From the NCBI RefSeq assembly GCF_020882245.1, contig NC_083597.1:30978652-31042651 (forward strand): a stretch of 64,000 nt of DNA. The letters run 5' to 3'. The position numbers were made by a program, and so were the translations under genes. Numbering within the stretch: position 1 is the stretch's first letter; each line of letters opens with the position of its first letter. The notes beneath the pieces are model-generated. The model had not been told where the DNA came from. It made no database searches and saw only the letters and a list, made by a program, of their open reading frames with translations. The DNA is from Rhopalosiphum padi. Lineage: Eukaryota > Arthropoda > Insecta > Hemiptera > Aphididae. This document shows positions 12,501 through 23,859 of this stretch, piece after piece.

Positions 12501-14805
12501 TAACAACTTTTCACAATTAGAAAATATTTTGGAAGATAGTACTATTCAATTTCCAAAAAAAGAATCAAAAGAAATACATTTTGAGAATAAAGATAAACAT
12601 ATGGATCATGATGGTGATCTAAATTCCTATACTAATATATCTAAAACTACTGATGTACTTTCGGATATTAAATTTAAAAAACCATATAATTCAGTACAAG
12701 ATACAAGTATTATAAATCCAAAAATTATTCAACCAAGTAAAATGAAGACAAACAAGGTAGATATTTTAAATTTAAGTAACAAAGACATTTAATAGTTTAA
12801 TACTAATTTAAAATGCAGGTAAATTAGTAGATATATACCTATATCGGTATAAAACTTAGCAGAAAAAAATGAACACGAATAACTTCTTTTAGCTAGTTGT
12901 TTGTTAATTTTAAATTTATAACTAAATATGTTTATATTCAAAATTATAAATACAAATACTGTTACTTAATAATATGCATTTGATAGTATTAGTACATAAT
13001 TTATATAAAAGTATTGAATGAATAAGAAATTTTCTGAAATGTATGCTTACAAATAAATTTAAAAAACCAATATGTCCAAAACTCAAATTTTTGGAAAAAA
13101 TATATTCTGTACTAAAAGGGTTTCATTGATTCCTACAATTAGCATCCCTATTGAAAATGATTTTTAATGGTAAATAAGTTAAGATTGTCTTGACATTTTT
13201 AGATCTGCAATTCTGCATAATATAAAGAATCTAAAATTTCAATTCCATTTTAATGGCTAAGAAGTTTGTTTTTTCAAGTCTGATTCAAATATTTAGAAAC
13301 AGTCAATATTTTGAATAATTAAATATTAAAAAATGTGTATTTTAAATTAATTCTATCTATTTTAATTTTTCTTTAGTTTATAGAATATTATAACTTAAAT
13401 AAGTATTTTTTTTTTTATAAATTATAATAAAATATTTTTTAATGTAATTTAGATAGGTACTTAATCATATTTTAAATTCCAATTAATATATATATGTTAT
13501 AATACTAAACTTAATTGTATATTATAATTTTTAAATTATTGATTAATTATATTTTTTTTATTTTTTAGAACATAAATATGGATAATAATTGTTATCAAGA
13601 AAAAGTTAAACCATTGAGTTTTTCAATGAACAATAAAAATTATGATAATAAAGATAGTCGTCTAATCAATGAAGACCAATTACAAAAAAATGCTGTAAAA
13701 TCTTTAGAACACTCAAATTTAAAAAAATTTAATTCTGATAATATTAACATATTTAATGATTTATCTCAATTACATGAAAATGTATCCGATAATCAAAACA
13801 AAGAATTATCTGGTTTGTGTAAACAATATGATTTGTTTTACTATTATTTCATTCCTATGTATTATATGACAATATATTTCTTAATTTTTCTATTTTAATA
13901 GATGAATTTTGGAACTTTTGTACAGAACCGATGTCTCAAAATAGTGGAAATAGCAGTTTATGTGTATGTAAACTAATACATTTTTTCTTTTTAATGACTA
14001 ATATCAGTTTTTTTAGGGGTCAGATTTATCTGAATTATTTGGAAATTCTTATGATATTAGTCAATATCAAGATAATTCACTATTCCATTTTTCAAACTCT
14101 TTTAACAGTAAGTTTATTACTATATTTATTATTTATTATAATATTAAACACTATAATTAAAAAAAATATACATTTTTTCTCTAAGATAACTCAGATATAA
14201 ATCCTGAATCAAATTTCCAAAGATTAATACCAGAACAACCAAGTGAGTTGTATAAAAATAGCAAACTAATTTTATGTATTATGTTTTATTATTTCATTAA
14301 AATTTTAAATCATATTTTTCATTTCATTTTTTTTTCTGGTATGGAATAACATCACATTGTTAAAATAATATAATAGTTTACTGATGTTAAATGTTTTAAT
14401 TTTAAATAAGAAGTAAACAAATTACTATAAATGTTGAAGTAACATAATTACTAATACTTATTTTCTATAGTTTTATTATATTGTCAAATTTTTATTTTAT
14501 AATGTATAATTGTATTTTATTAACTTAACCTAACTAATTAATTTAAAATGAGGTTCATTTTTTTTTATAAAATTACAATAATTAGGTATCTACTTATATT
14601 ATATATTTATATATGCATTAACGTTTGTATTAACTTTATAGCAAATTTTATATTCAATCCTTCATTAAGTGAATCATCTAAGAAAAGGAATACTAAGAAG
14701 AATGTATCTATTAATGAAACAACATCCGGTACATCTAATAATTTTACCCAACCTAATAAATCAAATTGTTTACCTTCTGATCAATTTAGATTCAACTTTT
14801 TGTAA
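9550..14805 (+). CDS. Coiled-coil protein with disordered C-terminus, 12 coding exons
   Basis: Exons: 9550-9661, 10753-10879, 11003-11147, 11511-11652, 11824-11920, 12056-12122, 12187-12756, 13569-13812, 13902-13963, 14017-14107, 14186-14242, 14642-14805. All introns are GT-AG and every junction keeps frame, giving 1878 nt (625 residues plus TAA). The start MSGNDENDAS is the only ATG that leads into the chain, and it follows acagataaaa. Residues 30 to about 230 (exons 1-6) are Glu/Lys/Leu-rich with few helix breakers, as in a long coiled coil. From exon 7 on the protein is Asn/Ser/Asp/Lys rich, with a basic patch (SSKKRNTKK) near the end. Exon 7 could also read through its weak donor (AAG/GTAGAT) to a stop at 12790, giving a 431-residue form. 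Exon 11 has a second in-frame acceptor 9 bases downstream. I do not recognise the family. The architecture would fit a fast-evolving structural protein, for example of cilia or the synaptonemal complex, but that is only a guess. Confidence 0.85.
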
Positions 14806-15105
14806 AACAAAATTATAAGTAAAGAAAACTAAATACTTTTCTTTTATATTTGTGTAAAGGTTAAATGTATATGTTAACAACCCTTATATTAAATAATACC
14901 TAGTTATAGTAAGTATTTATTTGTATTGTTTTTGCATGTAAGTAAAATCAATTTGAATTCATTTTTTTCTTTAATTTGACTAAAAGGTAATTTAAATAAA
15001 AATTGACTTAACTTTGTTTTATAAATAATTTAAAGCATGTACTTACTTATACAATACAATTGTACTGGTGTATCTATACTTTACACATGTATGTTTCTTT
15101 TGATT

Positions 15106-15111
15106 AATAAA
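15106..15111 (+). terminator. Candidate polyadenylation signal
   Basis: AATAAA about 300 bases after the stop of the coiled-coil gene. Another AATAAA lies near 14993, so the actual cleavage site is uncertain. Confidence 0.35.
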
Positions 15112-16277
15112 TCTAAATAACAGTGTACACAAATATTTTATTAATCATTTAAGAGAATGTGGTTTAGGTGATCCAGGTTTCAGAATATTTTCCCCACGAA
15201 TTTAGATTATAAAATTACATACCTATGGGTATTTCAGCTGCATGGCTGCATATTTAGAACATTAAAAATAAATTGGCAGATAATAACAATATATTTTTTA
15301 AATATTACTATATTAGTATTCATATTAAACAATGATAGTGATAATTATTACCTATTTATCATGATTAACCTCAAGTAATAAGTTAGATTGCAATTGTTCA
15401 TATATTTTTGAATATTTTAATACCTAGGTCGTGCAGATTTATAAATAATCAAAATAGAAAAAAATAATGTTATGCCCGTACATTATGCAGATATTTTTAT
15501 TAATCAATTAAATTATTAAATTATTTTTTTACTTTAAATTGCATAATTATTGGACAATCACAATTTGCATTATTGGTCCGTGCTTATAGCTTATTCAGTC
15601 TATTTCCAATTGTATATAAACTATTTATTATTATTAGATACTTAAAATATCTTTGTATAAAATATACTTAATTAAATAAATAGAAATTTATCATTCATCT
15701 ACATATGTGAACAATTTTTAAAAGTTAAAATCGAGTTCGTTCTATATTAAAAACCTAACCTACACACATTTAACGGCAATGAATACAAAATTACAAATTA
15801 TAATTAACTATAATCTTCAACACTACAAAATATTATGGTTTTTATACAATATATTATTTTAAATTATATAACCATTAAAAATATTTTCAATTTGTGCATT
15901 AATAATTCAGGGGCGTAATTTTCAAATAATACATTTACTGTTAATTTAGAGTCTATAGTTTACGGAAGATTTAAATTATTAGTTTTTGCCGAATCTTTTT
16001 CTACAGAAAATATCCACCTTGACTTAACTGTAATATGTGTTGCTCTCTACCGTATAATGCTGCGTATACACGATGATATTTATAGCTAGGTAGGTACATT
16101 TTATCCACTAGAGTGTGCACAAGTTATGGTTTTTCATAATAATTACATAAGTGTTAATTTTTTATAACAAATTTAAGTAATATAATGTTTAAAATAGCCA
16201 ATGATTATTGACTATTTTTAACTAGAATTAAATTAATTATACTTCCATACCAAATCAAATAAACGGGAATACCGCCA
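15112..16277. other. Intergenic, nothing recognised
   Basis: A+T-rich sequence between the coiled-coil gene and the hAT-like element. No open frame, repeat or RNA gene was recognised. Confidence 0.6.
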
Positions 16278-16285
16278 ATACCAAT

Positions 16286-17183
16286 CAGTGGCGTACACTA
16301 AAGGGGGGGGGGGGGAATTAACTTTTCTCCAAAACTATCAAATGTTGGTTCATAGCTCATTAAAAAGGGATTATCAAGTAGATACAAAATGTGAGCTTTA
16401 ATTTTTCACAGTTAAAAAAATAGTTATTTTTTGCTAGATTTTCATTTATTAGTAAATTACCGAAACTGGAGAACGGATCTTGTTATTTGGAGTCTTTTTA
16501 GATTCACATTGGCTAGGAGAAGTGCTGTGAAGATTTTCAGGACTTTATCTTCAATCGTTAACTCACTATACAAAGCTATAATGTTGAAAAACATAAAAAA
16601 AAAACCAATAAATGTGTTTTAATTTTTTTTTGAAGCTCTGTAGTGAATTAACTACAAAAGATAAAGTTCTGAAAATCTTCATTGCGCTTCTCCTAGCCAA
16701 TGTGAATCTAATAAGACCCCAAACAACAAAATCCGCACTCCGATTTCAGTGATCTATCTCACTAAATGAAAATGAAAATAAAATACATTATACATACATA
16801 TTGCAACAATTAATAAATTTCTAAAAATTGAGAATTAAGAAAGTTTACATGCCGATCTCTGACTAGGCAAGCGTTTTTAATCCGTATTCATTACATTTTA
16901 TACTGAAAAATAATTATTTACACAAGACAGATTAAAATATGGATTGATCATGTTGTCGGTATACCGGACTATGAATTTAACTCAAGAAAAGATTATTGAT
17001 GAGTTGGGACTTGGGACAAAAACCCAGGAAAATAAATATTGTTTTATGATGAAAATAATTAATAAATCTTAGTTATACAACATAACATTATTTTGATTTA
17101 TTGATGTATTAAGTATATAATATGTATATATTTTTTTTAATGTACCCCTCTCCCCCCATTGAAAATATTTGTGTACGCCACTG
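16286..17183. mobile_element. hAT-like non-autonomous element (898 bp)
   Basis: The ends are inverted repeats: CAGTGGCGTACAC at the left and the reverse complement of CAGTGGCGTACAC at the right. The flanks are ATACCAAT (16278-16285) and ATACCGAT (17184-17191), a 7-of-8 match, as expected of the 8-bp target duplication of the hAT superfamily. A run of 13 G (16303-16315) near the left end is mirrored by a C-rich tract near the right end. There is no transposase frame; the centre is a large hairpin. The decayed duplication and arm mismatches suggest an old insertion. Confidence 0.85.
16437..16774. repeat. Long internal inverted repeat of the hAT-like element
   Basis: The left arm (about 16437-16577) and right arm (about 16634-16774) are reverse complements over about 140 bases. 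They include a perfect 22-bp core (16501-16522 against 16687-16708) and otherwise scattered mismatches. The loop is about 57 bases. A transcript through here would fold into a long hairpin. A 63-codon frame across the left arm and loop is a by-product of this repeat. Confidence 0.85.
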
Positions 17184-17191
17184 ATACCGAT

Positions 17192-19544
17192 TACCAGGTA
17201 TAATTATTTTGTTAAAATATAATAGGTGACTGACAATGGTGAACACGGTAGAACTTAGTTTGGAAATCGTCCGTTCATTTTTTGTCAATAGATAGCGCTG
17301 TCGTTATTGTTTTCGTATTGTAATTGAATTTTCAGATTATCGATTTCAATCCAAACAACTCGACTCCCAAGTCCTGGGATTGAAGTGTCAAAGGAATTAG
17401 GAAAGATTAATAAGAATGCAAGTGGACTAAGTCCTTTCACCTCAAAAAGGTTTCTCTGTAGCAAATTTTTCAAAACGTATGGTAATAAATAGTAATGTGC
17501 TCAACCTCATGTGGCTCAAGCTGTAAACAATTATTTCTCTTGTTAAAATTAATTATTTATTTTCAACAAATTAATAAATTTTATTTTTAAATTTAAGTCC
17601 GGCATTTTCCAGGTATTGAATAAACTTCAAAACTACCGAACGAATTCAAACCTATTATTTATTTGCAGAGCAAGTCACGAGCATATTTTTATGTAGTATA
17701 TTATATGTACCCAACACTCGTTACCGGAATATTTAGTCATGACGGAATAGGAATACACTAGCGGTGACATATGACCAGTAAACAATATGGGATGGAATAA
17801 AATTGATGATAAACATTTGCTACAATAATTCATAGAAAGTGATTCCAACTTTTACTGTTTATTAAAAGAAAACATAGTGTGGCCCGTGTGGGGTATCCCG
17901 GGTATCTGTTATAAGTTTAAAACTGCGATTGGCATCTCTGGCAATACAACGGGTTTTTTTTTTCATTTTGCCATTAAAAATTTGAAGAACATAATATTAT
18001 AGGAATAGTGTTGTCGAGTGTCGACTGTTGGCAGAAATAATATATACCTAGGTAATTATAACTTTTCTGTGATTACCTGCATAATATGTACCAAAACTAT
18101 AATATTTAGTAATATTTAGTTATGAATGGAATTGGATAAACTTATTAGTCTCGGGTCTATTTTTTTAAAAGCTTAAACATTTTTAAATTTGTACATAAAA
18201 ATGTATAATTATTAACTGGCTTGAGTATAATATTTTCACACATATTAAATTTCATATAGATTTAGTTTGATTATAAATGATTATATTTTATGAAAAATTA
18301 TAAATTATTTTTAAATAACCATATTTAAGTATATAATAAATATAATGTGTGATTTGGGAGTAGGGCTTGGACTGCTCTTGAGCCCTTCATCATCGCCAAT
18401 CAATGTATGTGGTACATTTATTTTAAAATCTTTAAGCTATATTATATTGTGCAGAGCATTTTACTTAAATATACTAAAACGTAAGTACCTACATTATTTA
18501 TATGAATTATTTTTTTTTTATTAAATGGCACAAAATATAAGACAGTAAAAAAAATAAAAATATATAAATATATAAATCATAACATTTATTATTTATAGTT
18601 TGATACTTATGAATTAATATATTTATTTTTGAATTACATTTTAAATTACTAAATTCTAAATAATATAATATTGTATGTTTAAGTTATAATAGTTTGTTTA
18701 CCAAGTCATCTATTTTTTTGTATACTATTAAAAGATAATAAAAATAACACAATTAATAGCATAATACATAAAAACGTACAACTAGATAAATTCACATGTT
18801 TGTAAGTCAGAGAAGAATGATAAGCCAAAAATTATTCAGTTAAACAATTATTTTAAAATTTAACGGAAATATTACAATAACATGAAAGTATAGATGCTAA
18901 ACACATAAATATACATACATCGTGTGCACGTTTACTCGCAAATTACAACTTATATTATAGGTTATAAATACCTTAGTATAAAAAATGAATCTACTTTCGA
19001 AAAGAATATTAATTAATTAAACAATTAAAAAGTATAAAATATACGATATATAAAAACACGATTAACATACACATTAAAAATATTATAATAATTATCTTAC
19101 TATTACTATCAACATACATAATAATATAATATATTTTATAGTTCGCCCGGCTACGATGGTCGACAAAGAAAATAATAAAATATAAGCAATAAGTCTTTAT
19201 CAAATTATTAAAAAAAAAAACATTCGATGTGCGTAAAGAAAAGAAAATAATGCCCGTAAAAAAGTAAAGTGTTCTGGACAGCTATAAACAAAAATCACGT
19301 TTGTACGATAATATAATATTATAATTTTGTATCATAATAGGTTCGAAATGCTTTAGAAAATAATAATATTAAATAACGAGTTTGTGCTATTATAGAACGT
19401 TACGTAATTGTTAAATATTCTCATTCTGGGTCCGGTTCTACGGTGTGGGACAAACGCGACTCAATTAAAAATATTTTTAAAAACAAAAACAATAATACTT
19501 AGGGGATGATAAAATAACGATAACATTACGATACTAATCGCCGA
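17192..19544. other. Intergenic, nothing recognised
   Basis: Mostly A+T-rich. A slightly richer piece at 17285-17480 carries a 62-codon minus-strand frame without family resemblance or good splice sites. The last kilobase is the region downstream of the glutamine-rich gene and probably contains its 3' untranslated region; no clear AATAAA on the minus strand could be chosen. Confidence 0.45.
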
Positions 19545-21365
19545 TCAGAACAATAACGGCTGAGGTCCGACCACATTGCTGTTTCTGCCCTCATGGTTCA
19601 AAGCCAACACCTTGTATACTACGTCCAGATCTCCCGGAAGTCTGGGTACTGACAACCCGTAACCGAAAGACTGCGATTGTGGTTGCCTAAGCACTCGTGC
19701 CTGCTGCTGCTGTTGTTGGACAAACTGCGGGAGAAGCGTCAACGGACCGTCACCGAACTGCGGTCGCTGTTGTTGCACAAATCGGATGGGTTGCTGCTGT
19801 GGCTGCACTTGGACAGGTTGCAACTGCAGTTGCTGCTGTTGCTGTGGCTGGAAGACCACTGTCCTTTGTTGCTGTAGCAATTGCTGTTGCTGCTGCAGTT
19901 GCTGTTGCTGCTGTAGTTGCTGTTGCTGCTGAAGTTGCTGTTGCTGCTGCAGTTGCTGTTGCTGCTGCTGCTGCTGCTGCTGACGTTGCTGTTGCTGTTG
20001 CTGCTGCTGTCGTTGTCGTTGTTGTTGTTGTTGCTGCTGCTGTTGTTGTTGTTGCAGTTGTTGTTGTTGCTGCTGCTGTTGTTGTTGTTGTTGCAATTGT
20101 TGTTGTTGTAGTTGCCGTTGTTGGGCGATCTGTTGCCGGCGCTGTTGTTCCTCGAGCACCGCTCTTTGCTGTAGTTGTTGTTGGAACCTCAACTGTTGTT
20201 GCAAGGCGAACGACTCTTGCTGCTGCAGTTCTTCCCGCGACGGTACCTGTTGTTTAGATAACTCGACGCTTTTCAAGAAGTCCAGTTCGTTCCTGTCCGG
20301 TTCGACAGTATTCCGGTCCCCGCCATTGCCTGATTCTGCCCGGGTTTCCAGGGCCAGTATCTTCTGCCTCTCTAGCTGTCCCGGTTCCGTGAAAATGGGT
20401 ATGACACGCCGCGGGACGCCCGCAGAGTCCTGTTGCACCGTAAACGCTGTCAGCAAAGGCGCCTCAAAAAAGTCAACTACTGTGCCGGTGTCTGTAGGTG
20501 GTGCGACGGACGTGCCCGGCGATGTCGTACGTAGAACATTGTTTGGTGTCTTTTCCACGTCGTCGTTTACGATCGATACGGACTTAGTGGCCGCGAGTGA
20601 ATTGGGCGTCGGCGACAGCGTGGGCAATAGGCCTGACGACGTGGACGTAGTTAACGTCACTGCCGCCGTCTTGGGCGAGGCTGAAGTGGGAAACGCTGCC
20701 GTCGGAGTAGGCTGAAATACTTCGGTTGGAGTGGTAAACGCTATCGTCGACGTGGGCAACGCCACTGTCGGCGTCTGAGACGGTGTGAAGTTTTGACGTT
20801 CTTGTTTCGTCTGTTCTGTCGGCTCTTGCACGTTGAAATGCAGTTGTGGTTGTTGGTGGTTCTGTCGCTGTTGTAGGTCTTGCGAATTCTCCAGTCTTAG
20901 CTCTTGGTCCTGTAGTAGCTCCAGTTTCTGCTCTTGATTCTGTAACTGTTTTTTCTGTTGATCTTGTAACTGTATTTGCTGTTGCCCTAGTATTTGAATT
21001 TGCTGTTGATCTAGAATTCGTATTTGTTTCCGTTGCTGTTGCTGCTTTTGTCTTAGTTGTTGCTGCTGTTGTTCGAATTGTTGTTGTTGAAATTGTTGTT
21101 GCTGTTGTTGAAACTGTTGTTGCTGTTGTTCGAATTGTTGTGATTCGACTTCCGCCAGTTTTACTTCAGTTACTCTGTCTTCTTCTTCTAAGCGATTGAG
21201 TACTTTAAGCAAAGCTTTACGTAACTTTGGATCCAGTTTCACTGGCTTTTTGGCCAGGTCATTGATGGATTCGGCGTCGAGAGAACTAGGAATTCCTAGT
21301 TGTTGTTGTTGTTGATCCGCCCAACAAGATCCGGCGATTAAAAGAAGCACACATAATGATGATAC
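19545..21365 (-). CDS. Secreted glutamine-rich (polyQ) protein, main exon
   Basis: The exon gives about 606 codons plus TGA. It begins after a pyrimidine-rich stretch and acceptor (CGTTTAAAG before GTATCATCA) with VSSLCVLLLIAGSCWA, a typical signal-peptide core ending at a likely Ala/Asp cleavage site. No in-frame Met occurs anywhere, and the raw frame extended upstream starts only with TTG, so a short upstream exon supplying the ATG in phase 0 is required; I could not place it. Layout: Q/E/L-rich heptad-like segment at about residues 85-185; Thr/Ser/Pro-rich, possibly O-glycosylated segment at about 195-285; charged linker; glutamine tract with sparse Leu and Arg at about 390-510; Q-rich tail ending in a 50-residue non-repetitive C-terminus (SFGYGLSVPRL... 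to ...PQPLLF). The likely location is extracellular. I do not recognise the family; a cuticle, eggshell or salivary matrix role is possible but unproven. Confidence 0.82.
   Translation of the reverse strand, partial: VSSLCVLLLIAGSCWADQQQQQLGIPSSLDAESINDLAKKPVKLDPKLRKALLKVLNRLEEEDRVTEVKLAEVESQQFEQQQQQFQQQQQQFQQQQFEQQQQQLRQKQQQQRKQIRILDQQQIQILGQQQIQLQDQQKKQLQNQEQKLELLQDQELRLENSQDLQQRQNHQQPQLHFNVQEPTEQTKQERQNFTPSQTPTVALPTSTIAFTTPTEVFQPTPTAAFPTSASPKTAAVTLTTSTSSGLLPTLSPTPNSLAATKSVSIVNDDVEKTPNNVLRTTSPGTSVAPPTDTGTVVDFFEAPLLTAFTVQQDSAGVPRRVIPIFTEPGQLERQKILALETRAESGNGGDRNTVEPDRNELDFLKSVELSKQQVPSREELQQQESFALQQQLRFQQQLQQRAVLEEQQRRQQIAQQRQLQQQQLQQQQQQQQQQQQLQQQQQQQQQQQQRQRQQQQQQQQRQQQQQQQQQQLQQQQQLQQQQQLQQQQQLQQQQQLLQQQRTVVFQPQQQQQLQLQPVQVQPQQQPIRFVQQQRPQFGDGPLTLLPQFVQQQQQQARVLRQPQSQSFGYGLSVPRLPGDLDVVYKVLALNHEGRNSNVVGPQPLLF
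19865..20125 (-). repeat. Mixed CAG/CAA glutamine repeat
   Basis: On the minus strand this is a long run of CAG and CAA codons with occasional Leu and Arg codons. The codon mixture is not a pure trinucleotide microsatellite, so the tract is partly stabilised against slippage. The plus strand carries long open frames of Ala, Val or Leu through the same DNA, which are shadows. Confidence 0.9.
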
Positions 21366-23859
21366 CTTTAAACGAGACAAAGTAAAGACATTAGTTAAGT
21401 ATTTACAAGATAAAACAATTTGATAACAAATATTTTAATATTATACGCATAATAGATACGCATTATAACACGATGTCGAAAAATTATAAGATAGTAGATA
21501 CGATAGGTATGGAAATGGATACAGAAATAGCGACGAAGTAATTATTATATGAGGTTAAAGAGAAAAGTATAATATAGATGTTGAGAAATATTAGACGATT
21601 AAAGAGATTTTGTTGCACGATTTTAAGTTTTATGAATTCTGATTTTTCAGAATCAATCTACAAGCGTGAGAAAGCGTATTATTGTTGATCAACGAACTCA
21701 GTTTATTAGGTAAGAGGCCAGTAAAACAATTGGAATCGAAAATGTTGCACAGTAATAGTTTTAATCTAAATGTGGAACGATGAAAATAAAAAAAATCGTT
21801 GTTCATAATTTTGTAGGTATATTATATAGACTATATAATAACTTATAGGTATACAAAAATTTGTATTTAATATTTTTATTCTCAAATGTTCACTATAATA
21901 CATTGTAATATCAAACAAGTACGTTATTCTTATTCTTATTCCACACAACATTTTTTCAAAGAAAGTGAACATAAATTATTAATAATAACTTATACGAGTA
22001 TATAATGTATATATTTTATGGTTTTTTATTGTGTACCTATCGTAATTTGGTTTTGTGGTGTAGATAAATTTGTTGAAAATTACAATTTAGCTGTATGATT
22101 CACTAGGTACTTTAAACACATTGTCATTACTCGTTACTGCAGAATGTATAAACATCATGCAAGTTATATTAACACGAGAGATAATAAGTAATATTTTTCA
22201 TAACCTCAAGTTGAATATTATATTGATAATTACGTGTATTTTACACATCATTCAATATATTATTTTCGCATTATTTACTTTCATTGAACTCACGATTGAT
22301 GATTACCGGTAGGTATGTGCAGTGTGTTAGTGTGTATAATGTACATTATTTATACGTAAATATGTATTTATAATAGTAATAGTTACCTAAATCGTGTGCA
22401 AATCGTAAAAAAAAATCAAAACAAATATTTTGTCGATGATTAATGGAAAAATAAACAAACAACTTTGCAGGATTACCTACAGTCGTACAAATATAATAAC
22501 TGTACGCACTTACAAAGTTACAACTATAATTGTATAACACGTTTTATCAAGTATTTGTAGGGATGCTGCGAGAACGATTTTAAACAATATCGAATAATTG
22601 TAGCGATTGATATAAATATAATGCGTGTACATATCTGTTTATGCTTGACGTCCTAACATATACCATTTATATGAATCATGACAGATGTATGGCAAGGTTC
22701 TGAAATTATTTTTGCAACACGTCGCACGTGCATTAATTGGATACATATAACATAACTATAATTATTTAAAGATAACATTTATCTATTTAAAAAGTTAAAG
22801 CAAAATAAAAATGAATTGTTTTTAACTTTAACTTAACTATGAATATAGTTTACTTTCCATTGTAATAGCTTAACTTTTCTAATTAATTTAAAAAATAATA
22901 TAGGCACCTTAATTAGATAATAACTATATTCAAATAGGTTTACAAATCTATAATTGTAGTTAAGATTTAAAATTATTTAACAATTTTTAGGTATATACAA
23001 ACATATAATTTCTTAAACTACTGCAACAATTCAGTTTGCTATAAAAAAAAATAGTACGATGCATTTTTAACAAAGTGGTTAGTTATTAAAAAAAAAAAAA
23101 TGAAAGTTGCCGAATAACTATTAATTATTTAACCAATAGTTGATTTTTAAAAACAAAATATTCAACATTTTTTTATTGTGTCGTATAATAATATATTACC
23201 ATATATTTTTATCTGTATTAACTTTAAACTTGCACGGTTGAATATATTATTGAGTATCTAGATGTGTCTATTCAGTTTTACTGGATTTAGCCGAATAATA
23301 GCTTCTAGAGTTCTAGACACGTCATTTTTACCTTATAGTCTGTATATGTTAGGTTAGTACTTTGGTAGCCTATAAGTTGTGTGTGAGTGTACATACAATT
23401 TTAAAACGTTTTAACAAGAATTGTATAGTATCATACTATATATTTTATATTAATATTATTACCAATGTCTTTCGCAAATATGTTACCATTATATGTATGA
23501 ATCAAATTTCACTTTTTAGTAGTTAAAAAAGTTTTCCCTTTTAGTATTTTACTATAGAATTATTCGCCCTCTGTATGACTCACACTTCGTGACTTACAAA
23601 ACCAAGTCTGGCACTAAGCTCGATGCGCCAACACACGCCTTAACATTGCAGCCTATATATAATATAATAAACGGTCCTGAACACACGTGCTTATAAGCTA
23701 TAACTATGTATCTATATATAAAGTAATAAGTATATTTATATTTCATTGGACGGAACAATATTCAACAATTTAACCGGTACGTACTATATTATTTATTAGT
23801 TATAGACAGTATAGTATAACATTATATCGATGTGTGGTGGACGCTGGTATTTTCGTTTC
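21366..23859. other. Upstream intron/flank of the glutamine-rich gene
   Basis: A+T-rich sequence expected to contain the first intron and first exon of the glutamine-rich gene. I found no first exon that is in phase and convincing. Several short open frames here are A+T-rich and look like chance. Confidence 0.4.

Noticed and set aside
14548..14641. ATG-initiated 5' part of the frame that covers the last coiled-coil exon
   Set aside because: This part is intron sequence before the acceptor at 14641; only 14642-14805 is coding.
16431..16622. 63-codon frame inside the hAT-like element
   Set aside because: Caused by the left arm of the hairpin; the mirror arm shows it is repeat, not protein.
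19677..20257. Plus-strand open frames of poly-Ala/Val and poly-Leu up to 186 codons
   Set aside because: They are antisense readings of the CAG/CAA glutamine tract and have no independent coding signal.
20326..21199. Two further plus-strand open frames opposite the glutamine-rich exon
   Set aside because: Shadows of the minus-strand coding exon; the signal peptide and consistent frame are on the minus strand.
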